64,000 nt of DNA. Source: an uncultured Psychroserpens sp. (lineage in GTDB: Bacteria; Bacteroidota; Bacteroidia; Flavobacteriales; Flavobacteriaceae). The translations under genes were made by a program, and so were the position numbers. Under the pieces are notes generated by a model, which saw nothing but the letters and a program-made list of their open reading frames with translations, did not search any database and was not told the DNA's origin. Positions 9,086 through 17,041 of this stretch are shown here, piece after piece (positions within the stretch are counted from its first letter, which is position 1; each line of letters begins with the position of its first letter). The stretch covers positions 310,001 to 374,000 of the forward strand of contig NZ_CANMVN010000001.1 in the NCBI RefSeq assembly GCF_947501425.1, written 5' to 3'.

Positions 9086-10165
9086 TTATTCTTTATAAAT
9101 TCCAATCTCCAGTTCTCCCTTATCATTCATTGTTGCCCTATACATACCAGCAGTATTAAATTCGGCTACCATGTTACCATTTTTATCTACGGCAACGATA
9201 CCTCCATTGCCGCCTAATTCTGGAACTTTCTTTTGAATAACCTCCTGAGCAGCTTCTTTAAGAGACAGACCTTTGTATTGCATCAATGCAGAAATATCAT
9301 GGGCAACCATAGCTCTGATAAAATATTCGCCCCAGCCTGTACTTGATACTGCACAGGAATTGTTATTAGCGTAAGTTCCGGCTCCAATTATTGGTGCATC
9401 TCCAACACGACCATAACGCTTATTGGTCATGCCACCTGTTGAGGTTCCAGCAGCCAGATTACCATTTTTATCTAGTGCAGCACAACCAACAGTTCCAAAT
9501 TTGGCATTTTTTATATCAGCATCATAGAATGCTGTTTTTGCATCATTTTCTTTTTTTGCTTCGGAAGCTTTTACACGTTCTAAAGATTTAAATCGATTTT
9601 CAGTATAAAAGTAGCTAGGCTCTACAATGGTTAAACCTTGCTCTTTAGCATAAGTTTCGGCTCCAGATCCAGCCATCATCACATGTGGTGATTTCTCCAT
9701 AATTACCCTTGCAAGGTCTATGGGGTTTCTAACAGTTGTTGTGCCTGCTGATGCTCCAGCATTAAGTGTGTTTCCATCCATTATTGAAGCATCGAGTTCA
9801 TTGGTTTCCGCATTGGTAAACACAGCACCTTTTCCTGCATTGAACAATGGAGAATCCTCCATAACATTAATTGTTTTTTGAACGGCATCAAGGCTTGAAC
9901 CACCTTTTTCTAAAATATCATATCCAACTCTTATCGCTTCTTCCAATTTGGCTTTGTAAGCCGCTTCACGCTCTGGTGTCATGTTTTTTCTGAGAATGGT
10001 TCCTGCACCTCCATGAATAATTATGGCAAATTCAGCTTTTGATTCATTAAGGTTTTCCGAAGAATTTATTGTAGAATTTTCAACTTCAGTTTCAGTGTTT
10101 TTAGCTTTTTCAGCACAACCAAAACACATGATAAAAACGAAAAAGTAAAGGATGGATTGTTTCAT
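9086..10165 (-). CDS. iaaA: Isoaspartyl peptidase/L-asparaginase (Ntn-hydrolase), lipoprotein form
   Basis: The 359-residue product starts with a lipoprotein signal (MKQSILYFFVFIMCFGCAEK), a charged linker, then the plant-type asparaginase domain from about residue 45 (FAIIIHGGAGTI). The nucleophile Thr that is exposed by autocleavage is in KFGTVGCAALD. Downstream are the substrate-binding loops GTSTGGMTNKRYGRVGDAPIIGAGTYA and SSTGWGE. By family knowledge it hydrolyses beta-aspartyl dipeptides and L-asparagine; here it would act in the periplasm or on the outer membrane. It is transcribed divergently from the ALDH7-like gene. Motifs are complete, so activity is likely, but the preference for peptides over asparagine cannot be read. 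Confidence 0.93.
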   Translation of the reverse strand: MKQSILYFFVFIMCFGCAEKAKNTETEVENSTINSSENLNESKAEFAIIIHGGAGTILRKNMTPEREAAYKAKLEEAIRVGYDILEKGGSSLDAVQKTINVMEDSPLFNAGKGAVFTNAETNELDASIMDGNTLNAGASAGTTTVRNPIDLARVIMEKSPHVMMAGSGAETYAKEQGLTIVEPSYFYTENRFKSLERVKASEAKKENDAKTAFYDADIKNAKFGTVGCAALDKNGNLAAGTSTGGMTNKRYGRVGDAPIIGAGTYANNNSCAVSSTGWGEYFIRAMVAHDISALMQYKGLSLKEAAQEVIQKKVPELGGNGGIVAVDKNGNMVAEFNTAGMYRATMNDKGELEIGIYKE

Positions 10166-10286
10166 GATTATATTAAATTTATAAGTGCTTTAAAGTTACA
10201 TTATTAAACAAAATGCTTCAAGTAAAAATGACTTTTTATTAGTAACTTCGCGTCAAAATCTAATAAATCATAAAAAACATACAAAT

Positions 10287-11840
10287 ATGGAAGCTATTGC
10301 TACCGATTTCGGAATAAAAGATGCCTTGAAAGAATTAGGTGTTAACGATATTAATGAAGGAACATCTACTGGCTCTAACAATTTTTCTAATGGAGAGATT
10401 ATTGAATCTTATTCTCCTGTTGACGGACAATTGATCGCTAAGGTGAAGTCGTCTACAAAAGAAGATTATGAAAGAGCAATGTCAGCTGCAACAGAAGCGT
10501 TCAAGAGTTGGAGAACAATGCCTGCTCCACAACGCGGTGAAATTGTAAGACAGTTTGGAGACAAGTTAAGAGAGAAAAAAGAAGCACTTGGTAAATTGGT
10601 GTCTTATGAGATGGGAAAATCATATCAGGAAGGCTTAGGTGAAGTTCAGGAGATGATTGATATCTGTGATTTCGCTGTTGGATTATCACGTCAGCTTCAC
10701 GGTTTAACCATGCATTCTGAACGTCCAGGACATAGAATGTATGAACAATACCATCCATTAGGGGTTGTTGGAATTATTTCGGCATTTAACTTTCCGGTAG
10801 CTGTTTGGTCATGGAATACTGCTTTAGCGTGGATTTGTGGTGATGTGTGTATATGGAAACCATCTGAAAAAGCACCAGTTTGTGGTGTAGCTTGTCAAAA
10901 TATTGCAGCAGAAGTCTTTGCTGAAAACAATTTACCTGAAGGGATTTCATGTTTGATTAATGGTGATTATAGAGTTGGAGAATTTATGACTAAAGATAAG
11001 CGTGTGCCTTTAGTATCGGCAACAGGATCAACGAGAATGGGTAAAATTGTAGCTCAGGAAGTTGCAGCACGATTAGGAAAATCATTACTAGAGCTTGGTG
11101 GAAATAATGCTATTATTGTCACTCCTGATGCAGATGTGAAAATGACTGTGATAGGTGCTGTGTTTGGAGCTGTAGGAACATGTGGACAACGTTGTACATC
11201 TACACGTCGTTTGATCATTCATGAGAGTATTTATGACAAAGTAAAGAATGCTGTTGTTGATGCTTACAAGCAGTTACGTATTGGAAACCCATTAGACGAA
11301 AATAATCATGTTGGACCTTTAATTGATAAAGATGCAGTGAAAATGTACCAACACGCTTTAGAGAAAGTTGTTGAAGAAGGTGGAAATATCGTTGTTGAAG
11401 GCGGTGTTCTTGAAGGTGAAGGTTATGAAAGTGGTTGTTACGTAAAACCTGCAATTGCTGAAGCTCAACCACATTATGAAATCGTTCAACACGAGACCTT
11501 TGCTCCAGTATTATACTTATTGAAATACTCTGGAGATGTTGAAAATGCTATTGACATTCAAAATGAAGTAGCTCAAGGCTTATCGTCGGCTATCATGACT
11601 AACAATTTGCGTGAGGCTGAACGTTTCTTATCTGTTCAAGGATCCGACTGCGGAATTGCAAACGTAAATATAGGAACATCAGGTGCTGAAATTGGAGGCG
11701 CTTTTGGTGGTGAAAAAGACACTGGAGGAGGACGTGAGTCTGGTTCTGATGCATGGAAAATTTATATGCGTCGCCAAACAAACACCATCAACTATACTAC
11801 CGAGTTGCCATTAGCACAAGGAATTAAGTTTGATCTCTAA
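10287..11840 (+). CDS. ALDH7-type aldehyde dehydrogenase (aminoadipate semialdehyde / piperideine-6-carboxylate dehydrogenase-like)
   Basis: The 517-residue product is a full-length aldehyde dehydrogenase. Visible motifs are the NAD-binding GSTRMGK segment, LLELGGNNAIIV (catalytic Glu near residue 268) and GQRCTSTRRL (catalytic Cys near residue 303). The sequence around the Cys and the N-terminal pattern (LKELGV...GSNNFSNGEIIESYSPVDG) fit the ALDH7/antiquitin class, whose bacterial members (amaB/pcd) oxidise alpha-aminoadipic semialdehyde in lysine breakdown. That substrate is an inference from family resemblance. No signal peptide, so cytosolic. It is a single-gene transcript closed by the hairpin at 11864-11894. 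Confidence 0.92.
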   Translation: MEAIATDFGIKDALKELGVNDINEGTSTGSNNFSNGEIIESYSPVDGQLIAKVKSSTKEDYERAMSAATEAFKSWRTMPAPQRGEIVRQFGDKLREKKEALGKLVSYEMGKSYQEGLGEVQEMIDICDFAVGLSRQLHGLTMHSERPGHRMYEQYHPLGVVGIISAFNFPVAVWSWNTALAWICGDVCIWKPSEKAPVCGVACQNIAAEVFAENNLPEGISCLINGDYRVGEFMTKDKRVPLVSATGSTRMGKIVAQEVAARLGKSLLELGGNNAIIVTPDADVKMTVIGAVFGAVGTCGQRCTSTRRLIIHESIYDKVKNAVVDAYKQLRIGNPLDENNHVGPLIDKDAVKMYQHALEKVVEEGGNIVVEGGVLEGEGYESGCYVKPAIAEAQPHYEIVQHETFAPVLYLLKYSGDVENAIDIQNEVAQGLSSAIMTNNLREAERFLSVQGSDCGIANVNIGTSGAEIGGAFGGEKDTGGGRESGSDAWKIYMRRQTNTINYTTELPLAQGIKFDL

Positions 11841-11863
11841 GACGTATTTAAATTATAAAAATG

Positions 11864-11894
11864 AAAGCCATATCAAAATCGATATGGCTTTTTT
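11864..11894 (+). terminator. Rho-independent terminator after the ALDH gene
   Basis: AAAGCCATATC and GATATGGCTTT form an 11-bp stem with a short loop (AAAATC), followed by a T-run. It lies 24 bp after the ALDH stop codon. Confidence 0.85.
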
Positions 11895-12050
11895 AGTTTG
11901 TCTACACTCTATTTTACATGAAGTCCTCAGATATATAATGAACAACGCAGTAAAAACTTTACAGATTCATTCTTAACTGCGAAATATTTTGATACAATGA
12001 CATAATGTATTTATATTTAAATCTGTTGATTTACTAACAATTACATTGTT

Positions 12051-12079
12051 TTGGAATCATTTTTGAGAAGGTATATTTA
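12051..12079 (+). promoter_or_regulatory. Bacteroidota-type promoter for the DUF1800/DUF1501 pair
   Basis: TTG at 12051, an 18-nt spacer and TATATTTA at 12072-12079 match the -33 TTG and -7 TAnnTTTG consensus with one mismatch in the last base. The start codon follows 25 bp later. Confidence 0.5.
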
Positions 12080-12104
12080 AACGAAGGTTAAGTTTTTAGG
12101 TCTT

Positions 12105-13481
12105 ATGTATATGAAACAGCGAGAAATTCAGCATTTATATTGGCGAGCAGGTTTTGGGATTACACCTACAGAACTCAATTCACTGTCTCAAAAAGATAAA
12201 AAGTATATTGTCAACTCTTTATTCAAAAAGTCAAAGCGTATGACGCCATTGTTAGCTAATACCAGTTATTTAGATGGTTTTACAAAAGAAATTTTATTAG
12301 GAGATAAAAGAAAACAAAAGGAATTTAGAAATAAAAGTCGTGAGAAAATCAAAGAGCTTAACCTATTATGGATAGATAGACTTATAAATACTGATGAGGT
12401 CTTAAGAGAGCGCATGACTTTATTTTGGGCGAACCTTTTTGTTTGTCAGGACAATCACATATATCATGTACAAAGTTATAATAATACTTTACGAAAACAT
12501 GCTTTAGGCAATTTTGGCGATTTCGTTAAAGCCATCTCAAAAGAAGCTGCGATGTTGAAGTATTTAAATAATAACCAGAATGTAAAACGAAAACCCAACG
12601 AAAACTTCGCACGTGAGCTTATGGAGCTTTTTACTTTAGGCGAAGGACATTATACCGAAAACGACATAAAAGAAAGTGCAAGAGCCTTTACAGGATATGC
12701 TAACTTTCGAGGAGAGTTTGTTCTGAGAAAACGGCAGCATGATTATGGATTTAAAACCTTTTTTGGACACACAGGCCGTTATGATGGTGACGACATTATT
12801 GATATTATTCTTGAACAAAAGCAATGCGCACGTTTTATCTGCAGAAAGATTTACAGCTACTTTGTAAATGAAACAATAGATGAAAACAAAGTAGAAGAAC
12901 TTACATCTGTTTTTTATAAAAATTATAATATCGAAAAACTAATGCGATATATTTTTATGTCTGATTGGTTTAGTGCAGAAGAGAATATTGGAGCAAAAAT
13001 CAAGTCGCCAATTGAATTTTTAGTAGGCTTGACCAGAACAGTTCCAGTGAAATTTCAGGAAGAAAAGGATCTTATTAAAATCCAGAAGCTTCTGGGACAA
13101 ATACTATTATATCCACCAAATGTTGCTGGTTGGAAAGGAGGAAAAAGCTGGATAGATGGTAATACGATTATGCTACGATTGAAATTACCATCTATAATAC
13201 TGACAAATGCTAATATTTCCACCAGAGAAAAAGGAGAATTTGAAGATAGTTTTAAAAAGTATTATGGTAAGAACCGAAAAAATAAATTTATAAAGACAAA
13301 AGTAGATTGGAACACTTTTGAAAGACAGTATAAGTCAGCATCACTTACAGGTTTTACAGCACAGTTAATCATGCCAAAATTGAGTGTTGGAACCGAAACC
13401 TATTTAAAGACATTGAGCAAGACCTCAAAACAAGATTATTGTGTTCAGTTAATGTCGTTACCAGAATATCAAATGTGTTAA
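12105..13481 (+). CDS. DUF1800 family protein
   Basis: The 458-residue product has the hallmarks of the DUF1800 family: RAGFGITPTELN at the N-terminus, LWIDRLINTDEVLRERMTLFWANLF, NENFARELMELFTLGEGHYTENDI near the middle, KSPIEFLVG and LYPPNVAGWKGGKSWI near the C-terminus. No clear signal peptide precedes the domain. DUF1800 genes are regularly paired with DUF1501 genes in Bacteroidota, Planctomycetota and Proteobacteria; no biochemical role is established. Here the DUF1501 gene follows after only 2 bp. The start may be at 12105 (MYMKQ) or 12111 (MKQRE). Confidence 0.92.
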   Translation: MYMKQREIQHLYWRAGFGITPTELNSLSQKDKKYIVNSLFKKSKRMTPLLANTSYLDGFTKEILLGDKRKQKEFRNKSREKIKELNLLWIDRLINTDEVLRERMTLFWANLFVCQDNHIYHVQSYNNTLRKHALGNFGDFVKAISKEAAMLKYLNNNQNVKRKPNENFARELMELFTLGEGHYTENDIKESARAFTGYANFRGEFVLRKRQHDYGFKTFFGHTGRYDGDDIIDIILEQKQCARFICRKIYSYFVNETIDENKVEELTSVFYKNYNIEKLMRYIFMSDWFSAEENIGAKIKSPIEFLVGLTRTVPVKFQEEKDLIKIQKLLGQILLYPPNVAGWKGGKSWIDGNTIMLRLKLPSIILTNANISTREKGEFEDSFKKYYGKNRKNKFIKTKVDWNTFERQYKSASLTGFTAQLIMPKLSVGTETYLKTLSKTSKQDYCVQLMSLPEYQMC

Positions 13482-13483
13482 TT

Positions 13484-14674
13484 ATGGATAGAAGATATTT
13501 TTTAAAGCAATCTGCCTTAGCAAGTAGTTTATTTTTTGTGCCAAATTTTGTGAAAGCTTTTGAAAGCTTACCAACAAAAGCATTAGGATATAAGCGTCTG
13601 GTGATTATTCAATTATCGGGAGGAAATGATGGTCTCAATACTATTATTCCTTTTAATAATGATACCTATTATCGCAGTCGTCCAACCATTGCTATTTCAA
13701 AAAACAATGTACTAAAGGCAACTGATGAACTTGGCTTTCATAATAGTTTGTTACCATTAAAGCGACTATATGATCAAGGACATTTGTCAATTATTAATAA
13801 TGTAGGTTATCCAAATCCAAATCGTTCACACTTCAGAGCAACAGATATCTGGCAAACGGCAAGTCATTCGAATCAGTTTTTACAAACAGGATGGATAGGA
13901 CGTTATTTAGATAGCTACGGAAAAAAACCATACAGTGCCATTGAAATAGATGATAGTTTATCACTAGCACTCAAAGGTCAAAATAAGAATGGTATAGCCG
14001 CAAGAAACCCTTATGTTCTTTTTAAGACCTCTCAAGATCCTTACTTTAAAAATGTCTTAAAGTATTATCAGGACGAGCACTTAAGCGAGCATAATTTGGG
14101 ATATTTATACAAAACTATGATTGCAGCCGAATCGTCTGCAAAATATATCTACGAAAAGCATAAAACGGCAACTACACACCAGGAATACCCAAACAATGAA
14201 TTTTCAAATCAATTAAAAACTACAGCAAAATTGATAAACTCTGGGATAGATACAAAAGTCTTTTATTCGTCTCTTGGTGGTTTTGATACACATGCAAAGC
14301 AGATAAATAGCCAAGCTCGTTTGTTAAAAATATATGCTGAAGGGATTGAGTCTTTTGTAAAAGACCTTAAAGATCAAGGTACCTTTAACGATACACTCAT
14401 TTTAACGTTTTCAGAATTTGGAAGACGTGTCAAACAAAACGCTGCTAATGGAACAGATCATGGAGCAGCAAGTAACCTTTTCATTATTGGAAACCAATTA
14501 AAAACTCCTGGATTCTATAACGATCTAGCTAGTTTGAATGATTTAGACGCGAATGGAGATTTGAAATATACAGTAGATTTCAGGTCTGTTTATGCCACAG
14601 TCTTGGATAAATGGTTAGCTGTTGAGGATCAAAAGGTTTTAAATACATCTTTTTCAAAACTAGACTTCATATAA
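13484..14674 (+). CDS. DUF1501 family protein with Tat signal
   Basis: The ORF track starts at 13439, inside the preceding gene. The better start is the ATG at 13484, giving 396 residues that open MDRRYFLKQSALASSLFF, a twin-arginine signal (RRYFLK). The mature domain starts YKRLVIIQLSGGNDGLNTIIP, the typical first strand of DUF1501, an alkaline-phosphatase-fold family; later motifs are SHFRATDIWQTA, GGFDTHAKQ, TFSEFGRRVKQNAANGTDHG and FRSVYATVLDKWL. The Asp, Ser and His residues of the metal site expected for sulfatase/phosphatase relatives appear present, but the reaction is unknown. It would be exported folded through Tat, in contrast to its partner, which shows no signal peptide. Confidence 0.92.
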   Translation: MDRRYFLKQSALASSLFFVPNFVKAFESLPTKALGYKRLVIIQLSGGNDGLNTIIPFNNDTYYRSRPTIAISKNNVLKATDELGFHNSLLPLKRLYDQGHLSIINNVGYPNPNRSHFRATDIWQTASHSNQFLQTGWIGRYLDSYGKKPYSAIEIDDSLSLALKGQNKNGIAARNPYVLFKTSQDPYFKNVLKYYQDEHLSEHNLGYLYKTMIAAESSAKYIYEKHKTATTHQEYPNNEFSNQLKTTAKLINSGIDTKVFYSSLGGFDTHAKQINSQARLLKIYAEGIESFVKDLKDQGTFNDTLILTFSEFGRRVKQNAANGTDHGAASNLFIIGNQLKTPGFYNDLASLNDLDANGDLKYTVDFRSVYATVLDKWLAVEDQKVLNTSFSKLDFI

Positions 14675-14680
14675 TCATTT

Positions 14681-14828
14681 AAAAACAAAAACCCTGTTTC
14701 ATTTTCGATGCATCGAGATTGAAACAAGGTTATATGTAATTGATTAATAGCAAGGCTAAAATCGTAAAAATTAGGAAGGCTTTACAAAAAAAACTATGAG
14801 TGGTAAAAAAATCTGTATGAATGGTAAT
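14681..14828 (-). ncRNA. Candidate structured small RNA, copy 1 of a tandem non-coding element
   Basis: This region and 14911-15060 are two diverged copies of one ~145-bp sequence without an open frame. On the minus strand, copy 1 ends with the stem CCTTGTTTC (from 14721-14729) and GAAACAGGG (from 14692-14700), followed by TTTTTGTTTTT, a good intrinsic terminator. The single non-Watson-Crick pair in the stem is a U-G wobble on the minus strand but would be C-A on the plus strand, which favours minus-strand transcription. A small hairpin TAGC-CTT-GCTA lies just upstream in the transcript. The loop of the terminal stem contains its own short stem (TCGATGCATCGA). No promoter is certain. Function unknown. 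Confidence 0.5.
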
Positions 14829-14910
14829 TATCAAAAAATCTCATAAGATGATCCTAATTCAATGTATTGAAAATTAGATTTTTTTATCTGTTTAATCAAG
14901 AATATATAAA

Positions 14911-15060
14911 AAGACAAAAACCTTGTTTCATCATTGACAATACGTCAAATTAGAAACAAGGTTATGTGTAATTGATTAATAGCAATGCTAAAGTCGTAAA
15001 AATTAGACTTGGTCTGGAAAAAAAACTATGATTGGTTAAAAAAACTGTATGAATGGTATT
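14911..15060 (-). ncRNA. Candidate structured small RNA, copy 2 of a tandem non-coding element
   Basis: This is the second copy of the element, 229 bp away measured hairpin to hairpin. On the minus strand it ends CCTTGTTTC...GAAACAAGG followed by TTTTTGTCTTTTT. Both stem arms are perfect. The apical part differs in sequence from copy 1 but again pairs (TTGAC with GTCAA), so structure is kept while sequence changes. The body shares blocks with copy 1 such as GTAATTGATTAATAGCAA (plus-strand reading), AAAAAAAACTATGA and CTGTATGAATGGTA. The rest of the gap (14829-14910 and 15061-15265) is AT-rich and shows nothing I recognise. Confidence 0.5.
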
Positions 15061-15265
15061 TTTTTGATTTTTTTTAAGATTAACGGAACTCTGTAATTTT
15101 TTGAAAAATAAGTTTTTGATGATGTAAGGCTTTTCATCAAAAAATTCAATTGAGAACGAAAATCAAGTATAATTTTAATATTTTCAACGATTTAAATGCT
15201 TAAAAAAGGTTTCAAAGCAAATTTTTATTTAAATTTAAGATGCTATTAATCAAACAATTATTATT

Positions 15266-15838
15266 ATGAAATTATTACTAAAGTTAATTATGCTTTCCTT
15301 TTTTATTTCATTTACATCTTGTGAAAAAGATGATTCGATGTCTGAAGACAATATCAATAGGGAAATAAAAAACGAAAAGGAAAAAGATGAATGCGAGACT
15401 GCTTTCGCATATGGTAAACCAGAAGAAGCGATTTGTTTTTTAGATGATGACGAGTTAAACTCTAACAGATGGGGTTGGTCAATTGGACCAATTTCTGTTA
15501 ATCATAGTGAGTCATACCTTATATATCAGTCTGCTGGAGGGTGTAATCTGGATAATGGTGAGCTTATTGGAACGCTCCATGTTGTTTATGAATCAGACTA
15601 TGTATTAGTAGATTTTGTTGCTAATGAAGGATATGGTTTTTTTGAAACTCATTTATTTGTTGGTAATGAAAAATATCCAAGAAAAAGGAATGGTCAGTTT
15701 ACTGTAGCTCCAGGCCAATATACGGAAAGCAATAATTACCCAGATGGCTCATTAAATGATAATTATAAAATTGATAATGTTGAGGGTCAAATATATATCA
15801 TTGCTCATGCAGTGGTTTGTCCATTCAAAAAAAATTAG
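15266..15838 (+). CDS. Predicted lipoprotein of unknown function
   Basis: The 190-residue product starts MKLLLKLIMLSFFISFTSC, a lipoprotein signal. After a charged linker (about residues 22-45) comes a compact domain with CETAFAYGKPEEAICFL, NRWGWSIGPI, GGCNLDNGELIGTLHVVY, ETHLFVGNEKYPRK and TVAPGQY. I associate this pattern (paired Cys, RWGW, THL-VG, APGQY) with a recurrent extracellular domain of Bacteroidota surface lipoproteins whose function is not known. Four to five Cys in the mature part suggest disulfides in the envelope. It is a single-gene unit downstream of the tandem non-coding element and converges with the AlbA_2 gene. Confidence 0.75.
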   Translation: MKLLLKLIMLSFFISFTSCEKDDSMSEDNINREIKNEKEKDECETAFAYGKPEEAICFLDDDELNSNRWGWSIGPISVNHSESYLIYQSAGGCNLDNGELIGTLHVVYESDYVLVDFVANEGYGFFETHLFVGNEKYPRKRNGQFTVAPGQYTESNNYPDGSLNDNYKIDNVEGQIYIIAHAVVCPFKKN

Positions 15839-15880
15839 GAATTAAATAATATTTGAAGTGCAGTTAATAATTTTTTAGCT

Positions 15881-17014
15881 TCAACTGTACTTCACTTTGC
15901 GCAGTATTCGGACAGCTTCTTGGTAATAGGTATAAACTTCTTTGCTATGATTTTTTAAATACGGCTTAGCTTCAGTTAATTTGTTTATGGCCTCATGGAA
16001 AAGGTTGAGATAGCACAGAAGATATGTGGTTGGGAGGTTTTTCAGATCTAATTCTTCATGTTTATTCAAAATTAATCCCTTTTTCAATTTTTCTAAAATG
16101 GCGTTATTGGAATTGTAAATGTGATGCAATACCTTTTTGTCAAATTGAGGAGGTTCAAAAAGTAAATTGGTCTCGATATTATAATGTGCATTATCTTCAA
16201 AATGGATGATGGTCTCTTCAAGTTGATAGTATTTGTTTTTATTTTGAAGACCTAAATTTACATATTCAATTATTTTAAACGTATTGCTGTCATACATTAT
16301 TGATACTTCATCCAACGTAGAAAAGAACAATCTAACTTGCTCATTTATTAATTCAATATCTACTCTAGAGAAGAAGGTTTCGTTTTTCACCTTCTTTTTT
16401 TGACCAGACCAGCACAGTACAAAATACTCTTTAAATACCTTATATTGAGGATCAAAGTCTTTACGTTTGGTCATAAAATCAAATACGCCATCTAAAGTAT
16501 ATTCAATATTGTTTTGAGCATGAGACTCTATAGCATTTACAATTTTAGAATTTACATCTTTGACCTCAATATCAAACACCTTAGGCATACTCATACTGCC
16601 ATCTCTAAAAAACACGGAGCCACCATAATATTTCCAAATATTCTTACGTAGCGATGTTATTTGATTGATAGGTCTAATAGTAACTAGTCCAACCACTTTA
16701 TCATCTGGTAAATGAGGAAACGGGATGTTTTCATACTGTACAATTGGTGGATTTGTTAGATAGGCATTGATAAGATTTTGAATCTTGCTATCGTCAAAAA
16801 AGTTAACACCAATAATCTTGTTGTCCTCATCTTCAACACCAATAACTATGTAAGAGTTATTTTTAGGATTGCTATTTGAAAGTGCACAAATATGTTTTAA
16901 AAATTTTGCTTTTCCCTCTTTATGAGTGATATCAACTTTACGCTTTTTATCATAAAAACTATTCTCATCATTATGAGCTAATAGATTTTTAATAAGCAAT
17001 CGTTTATTGATCAT
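15881..17014 (-). CDS. AlbA_2/Schlafen-like putative DNA- or RNA-binding protein
   Basis: The 377-residue protein has an N-terminal AlbA_2 (Schlafen AAA_4-type) domain over about residues 8-135: KVDITHKEGKAKFLKHICALSNS, SYIVIGVEDEDNKIIGVNFFDD, IQNLINAYLTNPPIVQYENI and KVVGLVTI. Usually this domain has an E-x-K/E-FK-x-S pattern near its start; here it is degenerate (DITHKEG). The C-terminal ~230 residues are helical and charged, with no domain I recognise. It has no signal peptide, so it is cytosolic. AlbA_2 proteins are often called regulators or divergent helicase relatives and some occur in defence loci, but no such partners lie nearby. It is 27 bp downstream of the glycosidase-like gene on the same strand. 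Confidence 0.7.
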   Translation of the reverse strand: MINKRLLIKNLLAHNDENSFYDKKRKVDITHKEGKAKFLKHICALSNSNPKNNSYIVIGVEDEDNKIIGVNFFDDSKIQNLINAYLTNPPIVQYENIPFPHLPDDKVVGLVTIRPINQITSLRKNIWKYYGGSVFFRDGSMSMPKVFDIEVKDVNSKIVNAIESHAQNNIEYTLDGVFDFMTKRKDFDPQYKVFKEYFVLCWSGQKKKVKNETFFSRVDIELINEQVRLFFSTLDEVSIMYDSNTFKIIEYVNLGLQNKNKYYQLEETIIHFEDNAHYNIETNLLFEPPQFDKKVLHHIYNSNNAILEKLKKGLILNKHEELDLKNLPTTYLLCYLNLFHEAINKLTEAKPYLKNHSKEVYTYYQEAVRILRKVKYS

Positions 17015-17041
17015 AGTTGTTTTCCACAGCTGTGGACGGCT

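Larger units (their letters stand above)
14681..15060. repeat. Direct duplication of a ~145-bp non-coding element
   Basis: The two copies lie in the same orientation in the only gene-free stretch over 300 bp in the window (14675-15265), between the DUF1501 gene and a small lipoprotein gene. They are clearly homologous but differ by many substitutions and small indels, so the duplication is not recent. Confidence 0.85.

Noticed and set aside
14681-15060. Tandem repeats as a CRISPR array
   Set aside because: Only two copies, ~145 bp long and diverged; no short repeat-spacer pattern and no cas gene in the window.
15855-15893. Hairpin GAAGTGCAGTT/AACTGTACTTC between convergent genes
   Set aside because: It has a long loop, overlaps the end of the AlbA_2 gene and lacks a U-tract on either strand, so it is not called a terminator.
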